This document shows, piece after piece, positions 15,297-26,197 of a stretch of 64,000 nucleotides of DNA (position 1 is its first letter; each line of letters begins with the position of its first letter). The notes under the pieces are model-generated. The model saw nothing but the letters and a program-made list of their open reading frames with translations, was not told the DNA's origin and searched no databases. This DNA is from Gammaproteobacteria bacterium. Its GTDB lineage: Bacteria; Pseudomonadota; Gammaproteobacteria; Thiohalomonadales; Thiohalomonadaceae. The stretch is from assembly GCA_023228645.1 (NCBI GenBank), contig JALOAT010000011.1, forward strand, positions 1 to 64,000, given 5' to 3'. Made by a program: the position numbers and the translations under genes.

Positions 15297-18266
15297 ACTC
15301 TGGCCGCTGTTCTTCGCGGGTGTCGGCTACCTGGCACTGCTGTTCCTGGTCGCCTACGCCGCGGAACGCGAGTGGGTGCCGCACTCACTCACACGCCATC
15401 CGCTCACCTACACCCTGTCACTGGGCGTGTTCGCCTCCTCATGGAGTTTTTACGGCAGCGTCGGCTTCGCGCAGGCCTTTGGTTACAACTTCCTGACCAC
15501 CTATCTGGGTGTCACACTCGCCTTTCTGCTCGCGCCCGTGATGTTGCAGCCCATCCTGCGGCTCACCCGCGAGTACCAGCTTTCCTCTCTCGCCGATTTG
15601 TTCGCGTTCCGCTACCGCAGTCAGTGGGCGGGCGTGCTGGTGACCCTGTTCATGCTGGCGGGCACGCTGCCCTATTTCGCCCTGCAGGTGCGTGCCGTAA
15701 CCGAATCGCTGCAGGTGCTCACGGGCGAGTCGGCGCCCGATCTGATCGCCTTCGGTTTCTGCGTCACCATTTTGGTGTTTGCGGTGTTGTTCGGCGCGCG
15801 CCACAGCTCGGCGCGCGAGAAACACGAGGGCCTGGTGCTGGCCATCGCCTTCGAGTCGGTGGTGAAGCTGGTCGCGCTGCTGCTGGTCGGCCTGTTCGCG
15901 GTGTTCGGCGTATTCGGCGGCCTGGGTGGACTCGAGGCCTGGCTGGCGGCAAACCCGCAGGCCCTCGACGCCATGTACCGACCGGTCCATGAAGGCCCTT
16001 GGGCCACCCTGTTGCTGCTGGCCTTCGCCGCCTCGTTCCTGTTGCCGCGCCAGTTCCACATGGCCTTCAGCGAGAACCTGGACCCGCGCTCCCTGGCACG
16101 GGCGAGCTGGGCCTTTCCGCTGTTCCTGCTGCTGCTGAATCTGGCCATTCCACCCATCCTCTGGGCCGGTGCAGTGAGCTCGCCCGGGCTGTCGCCCGAT
16201 TATTACGTGCTCGGCATCGCCCTGAGCAGCGGCTCGGCCTGGCTGCCGGTATTCACCTTCATCGGCGGCGTGTCCGCCGCCAGCGCCATGCTCATCGTCG
16301 CCAGCCTGGCCCTGTCGGCCATGTGCATGAACCACCTGGTGCTGCCCGCCAGCTTCCCGCCGCGGCTCGGCCCCGACACGGACATCTATCGCTGGCTGCT
16401 GTGGGGCCGCCGGGTGCTCATCGCCCTCATCATCCTGGCGGGCTACGGCTTCTACCGGCTGCTGGAACACAACCAGGGCCTGGTACAGCTGGGCCTCATT
16501 TCGTTCGTCGCCGCGGCGCAATTCCTGCCAGGCATCGTCGGTCTGCTCTACTGGCGGCGCGCCACCCGCGCCGGCTTCGTGACCGGCCTGCTGGCGGGCG
16601 GCGCCCTGTGGGCTTTCGCGCTGCTGGTGCCGCTGCTGCAACGCTCCGGTTTTCTCATCTGGGACGTGGATCCCATCGCCCTGCTGGGCGGCACCGCCGA
16701 GCAACCCTGGGAAGCCGCCACCTTCTGGTCACTGAGCCTCAACGCCCTGCTGTTCGTGGGCACCTCGCTGCTCACGCGCCAGAACGCTGCGGAGAGCGAG
16801 GCGGCCTTCGCCTGTTGCCGCGAGAGCCTCACGCCGCCCGGCGGTGTGCTGGTAGCGGAGTCGCCCGCCCAGATCCGCGATCAGCTGGCGCGCATCACGG
16901 GCCGCGAAATGGCCGAGCACGAGGTGGCCAGCGCACTCGCGGATCTGGGCCTTGCCGTCAACGAGAACCGCCCGGCCGCCCTGCGCCAGGTGCGCGAGCG
17001 CATCGAACGCAACCTGTCGGGACTGGTGGGCCCGGTGCTGGCGCGCATGATCGTGGATGAGCGCCTGCAGTTCGATCCGCTGGCGCGCACCGCCTTGGCC
17101 GACAGCATCCGCTTCATCGAGCAGCGCCTGGAAGACTCCCAGACGCGCCTGCAAGGCCTGGCCGGCGAACTGGATCGTTTGCGCCGCTATCACCGCCAGG
17201 TGCTGCACGACCTGCCCCTTGGCGTGTGCTCAGTGGGGCCCGCCCAGGAGGTGGTCAGCTGGAACCAGGCCATGACCCAGCTGTCGGGCATGGCGTCGGC
17301 CTCAGTGATCGGCACTCCGCTCGATGACCTGCCCGATCCCTGGGCGGGCCTGTTGAACAGCTTTCAACACGCCCATGACGATCACCTGCGCAAGGTGCAG
17401 GTACGGCTCGGCGATCGTACCCACGTACTCAGCCTGCACAAGGCCGCCATCGAGGCCCCTCACGAAAGCCACGAGGACCAGCCGGGCGGCACCGTGATCC
17501 TGGTGGAGGACCTCACCGACCTGCATGTCCTCGAGGTGGAACTCGCCCACAGCGATCGGCTCGCCTCCATCGGCCGTCTGGCCGCGGGTGTGGCGCACGA
17601 GATCGGCAACCCGGTGACCGGCATCGCCAGCCTCGCACAAAACGTGCTGATGGAGCCGGACAACGTGGAGCTGGTCGAGGAATCCCTGGAGCTGATCCTG
17701 GAGCAGACCCGGCGCATCTCCAACATCGTGCGTTCCCTGGTGAGTTTCAGCCACGGCGGCTCCGCCACCGACCACCTGCCGGCGCCGGTATCGTTGCGCG
17801 TGGTGGTGGACGAGGCCATTCGCCTGGTGCAGTTGTCACGCGCGGGCAAGGAACTCGTGTTCCGCAACCAGTGCGACGCCGGGCATGAGGTGTTCGGCGA
17901 TCACCAGCGCCTGTGCCAGGTATTCGTGAACCTGCTCACCAACGCGGCCGATGGTTCGTCGCCGGGCGATACGGTGAACGTGATCAGCCAGCAGAAGAAC
18001 GACTTCCTGGAAATCCGCGTCATCGATCACGGCAACGGCATCGACGAGGAATACCTCGACCGCGTGTTCGAACCGTTCTTCACCACCAAGCAGCCCGGGG
18101 AAGGCACCGGCCTCGGCCTGGCGCTGGTGTACAACATCGTGCAGGAGCATTCCGGCGCCATCAGTATCCAGAGCGCCAAGGGCGAAGGCACCCGCGTGAC
18201 CCTCAAGTTGCCCTGCACCCTGGACGAAATCACCCAAGGCCGTATCGGCCCGCAGAAGAACCTGGC

Positions 18267-18270
<4 letters not shown>
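15286..18270 (+). CDS. Sodium/solute-symporter-type sensor histidine kinase (CbrA/CrbS-like)
   Basis: 994 residues. The N-terminal ~500 residues form a complete SLC5/SSS-like permease with about 13 membrane segments. A helical STAC-like linker follows (about 530-620), then a coiled coil, a PAS domain (about 645-760), the dimerisation domain with phospho-acceptor H771 in GVAHEIGNPVTG, and an ATPase with NAADG (N box) and FTTKQPGEGTGLGL. It would couple uptake or sensing of a nutrient to phosphorylation of the NtrC-type regulator whose ATG overlaps its TGA. CbrA (carbon/nitrogen balance) and CrbS/MxtR (acetate) have this build; the NtrC-type partner favours the CbrA type. Ligand unknown. Confidence 0.92.
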
Positions 18271-19594
<1,324 letters not shown>

Positions 19595-19598
<4 letters not shown>

Positions 19599-20038
19599 GC
19601 ACGACGCCATTCCTCGCGGCCTTCAAGGGCAGCTTCAAGAGCATGCTGCGCTGGGAACAGCTCGATACCCTGTGGGCCACGCTGCGCACCCAAGCGCACG
19701 GCCAGTGGTATATCTATGCCGTCGGTGAGGCCGTCCCTGCCGAGCCGGTGGATGATGACCGCCTGCACACCTTCCTTACCGAGCTGGATGCCCTGCTGCG
19801 CCGGGAACACGAGGAAGACTATTGCGGTATCGTGTATGTGGACGACCCGACACGACCGGGCTTCATCAAGATCTACGACCCGAACAATTTGGGCAGTGTC
19901 TGCGGCTCCGGCTCACAACCACCGCCCCTGCCGGGCTGGGTACTGTGTACCACGCCACCCGAAGACCTGCCCGCCGCTTTTCCGCCACCGGCCGCCCGCC
20001 GGCGCTGGTGGCAGCACCTGTTTGGCGGCGCAGGATGA
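19595..20038 (+). CDS. Conserved-looking hypothetical protein after the NtrC-type regulator
   Basis: 147 residues, unrecognised. Soluble, mixed alpha/beta composition; central region DYCGIVYVDDPTRPGFIKIY and a C-terminal proline/arginine-rich tail (FPPPAARRRWWQHLF). No signal peptide or membrane segment. Its ATG overlaps the stop of the regulator by four bases, so it belongs to the same operon and is made with the two-component proteins. The codon pattern resembles its neighbours, and the frame is well supported by coupling. Confidence 0.75.
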
Positions 20039-20112
20039 ACACAGGCGTACCGTCGGCCGGGGGGGCCGTCGGCACGCACTACTCATAGACGGTAGTCCGA
20101 AGACATAGAACG

Positions 20113-20856
20113 ATGACGGAACAGGACCACAGCCAGCGCACCGCGCTGTTCGACATCCAGGAGCAATACCTGCTCCGCAGCAAGCCGGAGATCACGCGGG
20201 TACTGCGCGACCTGGCCAAGAAGCCGGACATCATCACCGCCTATTTCGATGGCGGCTCGCTATTTTTCCTCACCGCCGTCATCGGCGTGCTGCCGGAGCG
20301 GGACATGGTCGTGCTCGACTACGGCACAGAGGACGCCTTGAACGAGCTTGCCCTGCAGGCCGAACGCCTGGTGTGCGTCACCCGTCACGAGCACGTCAGC
20401 GTGCGCTTTACCTGCACCGGCCTGCAACGGGCCAAGTACCAGGGGCGCCAGGTGTTCGCTGCCCCCCTGCCCGAGTCCGTATACCGGCCCCAGCGCCGCG
20501 AGTTCTTCCGCGTGGTGACGCCCACGGTGACGCCGCTCAAGGTACGCGTGCCACGCCCGGGCGCAGACCCGCTGTTACTGACCGTGGTCGACCTCAGCTG
20601 CGGCGGCGCGGCCTTGTATGATCCGGAGCAGTCCTTCGAGCCCGCGCCCGGCGAGCTCATCAAGGGCTGCGGCATCGAGCTGCCCGGCTTCGGCTTCGTG
20701 GCGTTCGATCTGGAGATCCGCAGCCAGGTGCCGGTCATGCGCAGCGCCGGAACGGCCCAGGTGCGCATCGGCGGCCAGTTCCGCGGGCTCACCATCGACG
20801 GCACCGCGCTGTTGCAGCGGTATCTGCACAAGCTGCAACTGGACAGCAAGCGCTGA
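20113..20856 (+). CDS. YcgR-type PilZ c-di-GMP effector (copy 1)
   Basis: 247 residues. N-terminal YcgR domain (about 15-115) followed by a PilZ domain with the c-di-GMP motif RPQRREFFR (arginines near 125-133) and DLSCGGAAL. YcgR proteins bind c-di-GMP and slow the flagellar motor or act on other outputs. A second, related gene follows 95 bases later on the same strand. No flagellar genes are in the window, so the target is unknown. Start ATG 20113 is the first in frame. Confidence 0.9.
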   Translation: MTEQDHSQRTALFDIQEQYLLRSKPEITRVLRDLAKKPDIITAYFDGGSLFFLTAVIGVLPERDMVVLDYGTEDALNELALQAERLVCVTRHEHVSVRFTCTGLQRAKYQGRQVFAAPLPESVYRPQRREFFRVVTPTVTPLKVRVPRPGADPLLLTVVDLSCGGAALYDPEQSFEPAPGELIKGCGIELPGFGFVAFDLEIRSQVPVMRSAGTAQVRIGGQFRGLTIDGTALLQRYLHKLQLDSKR

Positions 20857-20937
20857 CCCGAACGCGGTGCGTTCCTCCCCGCGCGCGGCTTGCGGGGAGA
20901 TCGAAATCCCGGTACGCAGCGATTTGTTACAATCCCG

Positions 20938-20943
20938 CAAACC
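20938..20943 (+). promoter_or_regulatory. Possible -10 element before the second YcgR gene
   Basis: TACAAT at 20938-20943 lies nine bases before the start region of the second PilZ gene; no good -35 is seen. Such a short leader would be unusual, so this is weak. Confidence 0.25.
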
Positions 20944-20951
20944 CGCACGTG

Positions 20952-21731
20952 ATGCCCATGCACGACGAAGACCGGAAACCCGCCGAACTCCCGCACATCG
21001 AGGAACGGACGGACCTGAATCTGGAAGAATTCCGGCTCCGTTCGCGTAACGAGATCGCACGTGTGCTGCGCGACCTGATCCGGGCCAACGAACTCCTCAC
21101 CGCCTATTACAGCGAGCACGATTTCCTGCTGACCACGCTGCTCGGTGCTGAGCCGGACAACGACCGCCTGTACATGGACGTGAGCACCGACGAGGCCGTG
21201 AATCGCCGCGTGCTGGCAAGCAGCCGTCTGGTGTTCGTGGGGCGTCATCACCAGGTCCGCGTACAGTTCACCGCGACCGGGGCCACGGCCGCCCGCTTCC
21301 AGGACGGTCCCGCCTTCGCCATCCCATTCCCTGACGCCATGCTGCGCGTGCAGCGACGCGAGTTCTATCGCCTCGTCACGCCCCTGGTCGCGCGCCCGCG
21401 CTGCCACTTCACTACCGACGACGGCAGCACCCTGTCGGTCACCATCCTGGATATCAGCCTGGGCGGCATCGGCATCATCGAGCCGGACCCGACCCGGGAA
21501 GACCTGTGGGTGCCCGGGCAGGTCATCAAGAACTGCCAGGTGGAAATTCCCGGCGGCCGCGTGGTCAGCGACGTCGAAGTGCGCAACCGCTATCCGGTCA
21601 CGTTGCCGAATGGCGAGGTGCAGATGCACGTGGGTTGCCGCTTCCTGCACCTGGAGCCGCGCATGAACGCGGAGCTCCAGCGCTACATCCAGCGCGTCGA
21701 ACTGGAACGCCGCCGCCTCAGCCGGGACTAG
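20952..21731 (+). CDS. YcgR-type PilZ c-di-GMP effector (copy 2)
   Basis: 259 residues from ATG 20952 (an ATG at 20958 or GTG at 20949 is equally possible). Same architecture as the preceding gene: YcgR N-domain, then PilZ with RVQRREFYR and DISLGGIGI. The two proteins are clearly homologous but well diverged (for example RSKPEITRVLRDL versus RSRNEIARVLRDL near the N-termini), so this is an old tandem duplication and not a recent one. Probably binds c-di-GMP through the arginine motif; output unknown. Confidence 0.9.
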   Translation: MPMHDEDRKPAELPHIEERTDLNLEEFRLRSRNEIARVLRDLIRANELLTAYYSEHDFLLTTLLGAEPDNDRLYMDVSTDEAVNRRVLASSRLVFVGRHHQVRVQFTATGATAARFQDGPAFAIPFPDAMLRVQRREFYRLVTPLVARPRCHFTTDDGSTLSVTILDISLGGIGIIEPDPTREDLWVPGQVIKNCQVEIPGGRVVSDVEVRNRYPVTLPNGEVQMHVGCRFLHLEPRMNAELQRYIQRVELERRRLSRD

Positions 21732-21761
21732 CGCGCCTGCCGCGGGCGCAAGTCCTTCGCT

Positions 21762-21776
21762 GTTACGTCACGTAAC
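21762..21776. promoter_or_regulatory. Enhancer-like palindrome 1, GTTAC-N5-GTAAC
   Basis: GTTACGTCACGTAAC, a perfect 15-base palindrome around one central base, flanked as T...A. Its centre is about 120 bases upstream of the start predicted for the sigma-54 promoter at 21863-21877. Its half-sites match the site at 21785 and that at 15065. Confidence 0.7.
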
Positions 21777-21784
21777 AAATACCG

Positions 21785-21799
21785 GTTACGCCGCGTAAC
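21785..21799. promoter_or_regulatory. Enhancer-like palindrome 2, GTTAC-N5-GTAAC
   Basis: GTTACGCCGCGTAAC has the same half-sites and spacing as the site at 21762. The centres are 23 bases apart, about two helical turns, as is usual for paired sites of NtrC-type activators. Its centre is about 97 bases upstream of the predicted start. Confidence 0.7.
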
Positions 21800-21862
21800 A
21801 CTTCTCCCTTATCCCCGCAGGGAAATTACCCTAACTACCTGTACTCTCGGGTATTTTCCTAG

Positions 21863-21877
21863 TGGCACGGCAGTTGC
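21863..21877 (+). promoter_or_regulatory. Sigma-54 promoter of the acetate cluster
   Basis: TGGCACGGCAGTTGC matches the -24/-12 consensus TGGCAC-N5-TTGC exactly, with GG and GC separated by ten bases. Transcription would begin near 21889. This argues against the GTG at 21886 as the start of the next gene and in favour of the ATG at 21919. Confidence 0.85.
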
Positions 21878-21918
21878 TTTAACCCGTGTGCTCCATCACG
21901 AGCGCTAACCACTGCGAG

Positions 21919-23814
21919 ATGATGAACACTGCCGCGTCCCTGTCGCCCGTCCTCGAGTTCCTGCGCCGCCATGCGCCGTTCGACCAGATGGCGCCCGTGC
22001 ATCTGGAATACATGGCCAAGCGTCTGAAGCTGGGGTTTTACGCGCGCAACGAGGTTATCGTCGGTCCCAACGACGGCCCGGCGGACCGCTTCTACATCAT
22101 CAAGCAGGGCCGGGTGCGCGGCGAGTCCCCCGACGGCGCCGAGATGCACGAAGGTGCGTTCGAACTGATGATCGGCGAATGCTTCCCGGTCGGCGCCCTG
22201 CTGACCCGGCGTGCGGTGCGCATCATGGAGCGCGCCGCGGAGGACACCTTCTGCTTCGAGCTGGAGCGCGAGGACTTCGATTACCTGCTGAGCCGCAGCG
22301 CGGTGTTCCACGATTTCTGCACACGCCGCATCGCCAGCCTGCTCGACGGCGCCTTGCGCAGCGTGCAGGCCAACTCCGCCACGCGCGTCTCCGAGGATTC
22401 CCTCTCCAGTCCGCTGCACGCCCTGCTGCGCCGCGCGCCGGTGGCCTGCGGTCCCGAGACCCCGCTGCACGACGCCCTCACCCGCATGCACAACGAACGG
22501 GTGGGCAGCATCGTGGTCGTGGACGCTGACAAGCGTCCGGTGGGCGTATTCACCCTGCACGACGTGCTGGCGCGCGTGGCGCTGCCCCAGCGCGAACTCG
22601 CCACCGCCATCAGCGAGGTGATGACGCCGAAGCCGTTCACGCTGCCGTCCACCTCGCTCGCCTACGAGGCCGCCCTGCTGATGACCCAGCACGGCTTCGG
22701 CCATATCTGCGTGGCGGACGAAGGGCGGCTGGTGGGTGTGCTCTCCGAAAGCGATCTGTTCTCCCTCCAGCGCGTGGGTCTGGTCAGCCTGTCCCGCGCC
22801 ATCTCCGAGGCGCGCAGCGTGGATGCCCTGGCGCGCCTCGAACTGGACGTCCACAAGCTCATCGAGCAGATGCTCGCGCAGGGCGCGTCGGTGTCGCAGC
22901 TCACGCAGATCATCAGTGCCCTCAACGACACCATCACGCGCCGCATCCTGGAACTGGTGCAGGGCGAAATGGGCACACCCTCGGTGCCCTTCACCTGGCT
23001 GTCGTTCGGCAGCGAAGGCCGTTTCGAACAGACCCTGCGCACCGATCAGGACAACGGCATCCTGTTCATCACGCCGGCCGGTCGCACGCCCGCCGACGTG
23101 CGCGAGGAATTGCTGCCCCTGGCGCGGCGCGTCAACGAGGCGCTGGATGCCTGCGGCTTCCCGCTGTGCAAGGGCAACATCATGGCCTCCAATCCCGAGT
23201 GCTGCCTCAGCCTCGAGGAGTGGCAGGCGCGCTTCTCGCGCTGGATCGACCAGGGCACGCCCGAGCACCTGCTCAAGTCGTCCATCTTCTTCGACTTCCG
23301 TCCGCTCTACGGGGATGCGACGCCCGCGGAAACCCTGCGCAACTGGCTCACCGAACGCGTGGTGCAGAACAGCCGGTTCCGCCGCCAGATGGCGCAGAAC
23401 GCCCTGCGCAACCGCCCGCCCCTCGGCCTGTTCCGTGATTTCGTGGTAGCGAGCCGCGGCAAGCATCCCAACACCATCGATCTGAAAATCCAGGGCGTCA
23501 CACCGTTCGTTGATGCCGCGCGCCTCATCGCCTTCACCGCGCGCGTGTCCGAGACCAATACCGTGGCGCGCCTGCGCGCGGCGGGGGAGCGCGGCGCCGT
23601 CAACGCCGCCGACGTGGCCAGTTGGGCGGAGTCGTATCACTACATCCAGCTGTTGCGCATGCGCACCCATCGTCGCCAGGCCGAGCAGGGCCAGCCACTG
23701 ACTAACCACATCGATCCGGACACGCTCAACGAGCTGGATCGACGCATTCTCAAAGAGGCTTTTCGCCAGGCGCGCAAGCTGCAAGCGAAGATTGCCCTGG
23801 AGTACCAGTTGTGA
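21919..23814 (+). CDS. cNMP-binding/CBS/DUF294 putative nucleotidyltransferase (copy 1)
   Basis: 631 residues. N-terminal cyclic-nucleotide-binding-like domain (about 10-130), two CBS motifs (about 150-290), then a DUF294 nucleotidyltransferase-like domain with FGSEGRFEQTLRTDQDNGIL (GlnD-type GS...DxD motif) and a helical C-terminal domain with NRPPLGLFRDFVV and HPNTIDLKIQGVTPFVDAAR. Such proteins commonly neighbour acetate permease genes and are thought to sense adenine nucleotides; no activity is proven. It is the first gene behind the sigma-54 promoter. ATG 21919 chosen because the upstream GTG lies before the predicted transcription start. Confidence 0.9.
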   Translation: MMNTAASLSPVLEFLRRHAPFDQMAPVHLEYMAKRLKLGFYARNEVIVGPNDGPADRFYIIKQGRVRGESPDGAEMHEGAFELMIGECFPVGALLTRRAVRIMERAAEDTFCFELEREDFDYLLSRSAVFHDFCTRRIASLLDGALRSVQANSATRVSEDSLSSPLHALLRRAPVACGPETPLHDALTRMHNERVGSIVVVDADKRPVGVFTLHDVLARVALPQRELATAISEVMTPKPFTLPSTSLAYEAALLMTQHGFGHICVADEGRLVGVLSESDLFSLQRVGLVSLSRAISEARSVDALARLELDVHKLIEQMLAQGASVSQLTQIISALNDTITRRILELVQGEMGTPSVPFTWLSFGSEGRFEQTLRTDQDNGILFITPAGRTPADVREELLPLARRVNEALDACGFPLCKGNIMASNPECCLSLEEWQARFSRWIDQGTPEHLLKSSIFFDFRPLYGDATPAETLRNWLTERVVQNSRFRRQMAQNALRNRPPLGLFRDFVVASRGKHPNTIDLKIQGVTPFVDAARLIAFTARVSETNTVARLRAAGERGAVNAADVASWAESYHYIQLLRMRTHRRQAEQGQPLTNHIDPDTLNELDRRILKEAFRQARKLQAKIALEYQL

Positions 23815-23952
23815 GCCGCCGCTGCCTTGCAGCGCACGGCTCCCCCTTTTCGCTCGGCAGGGGCTGTGCCCCACGTCGGACGGACGCCGCGAAGGAACGA
23901 GCACGGCGGACCATGGACAGTTTGAACAACAGTCATCACTAGGAGGATAACA

Positions 23953-24246
23953 ATGCAAACAGCAAACGCCGCCCATGTGGGCGCGGCGGGTACCGCAAGG
24001 TCACCGGCCGATTACTGGAAGGCCAACGTGCGCATCCTGCTCACGTGCCTCGCCGTCTGGTTCATCTGCTCGTTCGGCTTCGGCATCATCTTCGTCGAAC
24101 AGATGAACAGCATCCAGCTCGGTGGTTTCAAGCTGGGCTTCTGGTTCGCGCAGCAGGGTTCGATCTATGTGTTCCTGGGCCTGATCTACTACTACGCCCG
24201 CCGCATGAACCGCCTCGACCGCGAATTCGACGTACACGAAGACTGA
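23953..24246 (+). CDS. DUF4212 small subunit of sodium:solute symporter
   Basis: 97 residues with two membrane segments (ILLTCLAVWFICSFGFGIIF and FWFAQQGSIYVFLGLIYYYA) and a charged C-terminus (RRMNRLDREFDVHED). DUF4212 proteins are encoded with VC_2705-type symporters, probably as a second subunit. The ATG follows a perfect AGGAGG (23941-23946). The symporter gene begins 15 bases after its stop. Confidence 0.93.
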   Translation: MQTANAAHVGAAGTARSPADYWKANVRILLTCLAVWFICSFGFGIIFVEQMNSIQLGGFKLGFWFAQQGSIYVFLGLIYYYARRMNRLDREFDVHED

Positions 24247-24261
24247 TACCGAGGAATCTTT

Positions 24262-26034
24262 ATGGATCTGCAAACCTGGACTTATCTGGCAGTCGGTCTC
24301 AGCTTCGCGCTGTACATCGGCATCGCCATCTGGTCGAAAGCCTCCAGCACCGGCGAGTTCTACATTGCCGGCGGCGGCGTTCATCCCGTCATCAACGGCA
24401 TGGCCACCGGCGCGGACTGGATGTCGGCCGCATCCTTCATCTCCATGGCCGGCCTCATCGCCTTCATGGGCTACGGCGGCTCCGTCTATCTGATGGGCTG
24501 GACCGGCGGCTACGTGCTGCTCGCCCTGCTGCTCGCCCCCTACCTGCGCAAGTTCGGCAAGTTCACGGTGCCCGAGTTCATCGGCGACCGTTACTACTCG
24601 CAGACCGCGCGTCTGGTGGCGATCATCTGCCTGATCTTCATCTCCTTCACCTATGTCGCTGGCCAGATGCGCGGCGTCGGCATCGTGTTCTCCCGCTTCC
24701 TGGAAGTGGAGCTGCTGACCGGCCTCGTCATCGGTATGGGCATCGTGTTCCTGTACGCCGTGCTGGGCGGCATGAAGGGCGTCACCTACACCCAGGTGGC
24801 TCAGTACGTGGTGCTGATCTTCGCCTACACCGTGCCCGCCGTGTTCATCGCCTTGCAGGTCACCGGCAACCCCATCCCGCAGCTGGCCCTGGGTGGTACC
24901 GTGGCCGACGGCAGCGTGCACTTCCTGGAAAAGCTGAACCAGGTGGTCACCGACCTCGGTTTCCTGGAATACACCCAGAGCAACAAGAGCATGCTCGATA
25001 TCTTCGCCATCACCATGGCGCTGATGGTGGGTACCGCCGGCCTGCCGCACGTCATCGTGCGCTTCTTCACCGTGCCGCGCGTGCGTGATGCCCGTTCCTC
25101 CGCCGGCTGGGCGCTGGTGTTCATCGCCCTGCTGTACACCACCGCGCCTGCAGTGGGCGCCATGGCCCGCTTCAACCTGACCGAGACCGTGCAGACGGGC
25201 CCGGTGGGTTCCGAGACCGGCAACCTGGTGTACGCCGAGCGTCCGGACTGGTTCAAGCGTTGGGAAAAGACCGGCCTGCTGAAGTTCGAAGACAAGAACG
25301 GCGACGGCCGCATTCAGTACTACAACGACAAGAACCCGGAAATGGCCGCCAAGGCCGCCGAGTTCGGCTGGCAGGGCAACGAGCTGGTGAAGGTCGACAA
25401 CGACATCATGGTGCTCGCCAACCCCGAAATCGCCAAGCTGCCCGACTGGGTCATCGCGCTGGTCGCCGCCGGTGGTATCGCCGCCGCGCTGTCCACCGCC
25501 GCCGGCCTGCTGCTGGTGATCTCCTCGTCCATCTCCCATGACCTGCTGAAGGGCATCATCATGCCCAACATCACCGAGAAGAACGAGCTGATGACGGGCC
25601 GTGTCGCCGCCGCCGGTGCGGTGCTGATCGCCGGTTACCTGGGCTACAACCCGCCGGGCTTCGTGGCCCAGGTGGTGGCCTTCGCCTTCGGTCTGGCCGC
25701 CGCCTCGCTGTTCCCGGCCATCCTGATGGGCATCTTCAGCAAGCGCATCAACAAGGAAGGCGCCATCGCGGGCATGCTGACGGGTCTGTTCTTCACCATC
25801 ACGTACATCGTCTACTTCAAGCGTGATGTGCTGCTGGGCAGCACCGACAAGATCTCCTCCGCCGACTGGCTGTGGGGCGTCTCGCCGGAAGGCATCGGCA
25901 CCATCGGCATGCTGCTGAACTTCCTGGTGGCCTTCGTGGTGTCCCGCGTGACGGCGGCTCCGCCGGAGCGCGTGCAGCACCTGGTCGAGGACATCCGCGT
26001 GCCCAAGGGCGCCGGCGCTGCCCACGCCCACTAA
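24262..26034 (+). CDS. Sodium:solute symporter, VC_2705 family (probable acetate/monocarboxylate uptake)
   Basis: 590 residues with about 13 membrane segments. The N-terminal part has YIAGGGVHPVINGMATGADW and ISFTYVAGQMRGVGIVFSRF as in SSS family members; a hydrophilic insertion (about 310-385, including DWFKRWEKTGLLKFEDKNGD) separates segments, typical of the VC_2705 subfamily and absent from ActP. Downstream acs, which activates acetate, supports a role in acetate uptake. Ends with a histidine/alanine tail. Followed by two hairpins, the second a likely terminator, before the next CBS/DUF294 gene. Confidence 0.92.
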   Translation: MDLQTWTYLAVGLSFALYIGIAIWSKASSTGEFYIAGGGVHPVINGMATGADWMSAASFISMAGLIAFMGYGGSVYLMGWTGGYVLLALLLAPYLRKFGKFTVPEFIGDRYYSQTARLVAIICLIFISFTYVAGQMRGVGIVFSRFLEVELLTGLVIGMGIVFLYAVLGGMKGVTYTQVAQYVVLIFAYTVPAVFIALQVTGNPIPQLALGGTVADGSVHFLEKLNQVVTDLGFLEYTQSNKSMLDIFAITMALMVGTAGLPHVIVRFFTVPRVRDARSSAGWALVFIALLYTTAPAVGAMARFNLTETVQTGPVGSETGNLVYAERPDWFKRWEKTGLLKFEDKNGDGRIQYYNDKNPEMAAKAAEFGWQGNELVKVDNDIMVLANPEIAKLPDWVIALVAAGGIAAALSTAAGLLLVISSSISHDLLKGIIMPNITEKNELMTGRVAAAGAVLIAGYLGYNPPGFVAQVVAFAFGLAAASLFPAILMGIFSKRINKEGAIAGMLTGLFFTITYIVYFKRDVLLGSTDKISSADWLWGVSPEGIGTIGMLLNFLVAFVVSRVTAAPPERVQHLVEDIRVPKGAGAAHAH

Positions 26035-26071
26035 GAGTTGTTGATGGAGGGTGTTTGACCTTCCCTCGACA

Positions 26072-26102
26072 TGCAGCGCCCGGCGCATGGCCGGGCGCTG
26101 CA
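26072..26102. terminator. Strong GC hairpin after the symporter gene
   Basis: A 13-base perfect stem TGCAGCGCCCGGC / GCCGGGCGCTGCA with a five-base loop, about 38 bases after the stop. No T-run follows, so it may stabilise the 3' end of the symporter mRNA instead of terminating. Confidence 0.5.
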
Positions 26103-26197
26103 CCCGAATCAGGCACTTTCGTGCAGGATTCGGTGGCGGTTGCAAGGCCGCCGATGCCATCGGCCGGGGGGGGCCCCTCTCTCCCCGGCACCCCACA

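Noticed and set aside
20949..20951. GTG start for the second YcgR gene
   Set aside because: An ATG follows immediately and another two codons later; nothing favours the GTG.
21886..21888. GTG start for the first CBS/DUF294 gene
   Set aside because: It falls at or before the transcription start predicted from the sigma-54 promoter; ATG 21919 gives a normal N-terminus.
21859..23976. 705-residue open frame on the minus strand opposite the first CBS/DUF294 gene
   Set aside because: The plus strand shows clear CBS and DUF294 motifs and a sigma-54 promoter; the minus frame has no recognisable domain.
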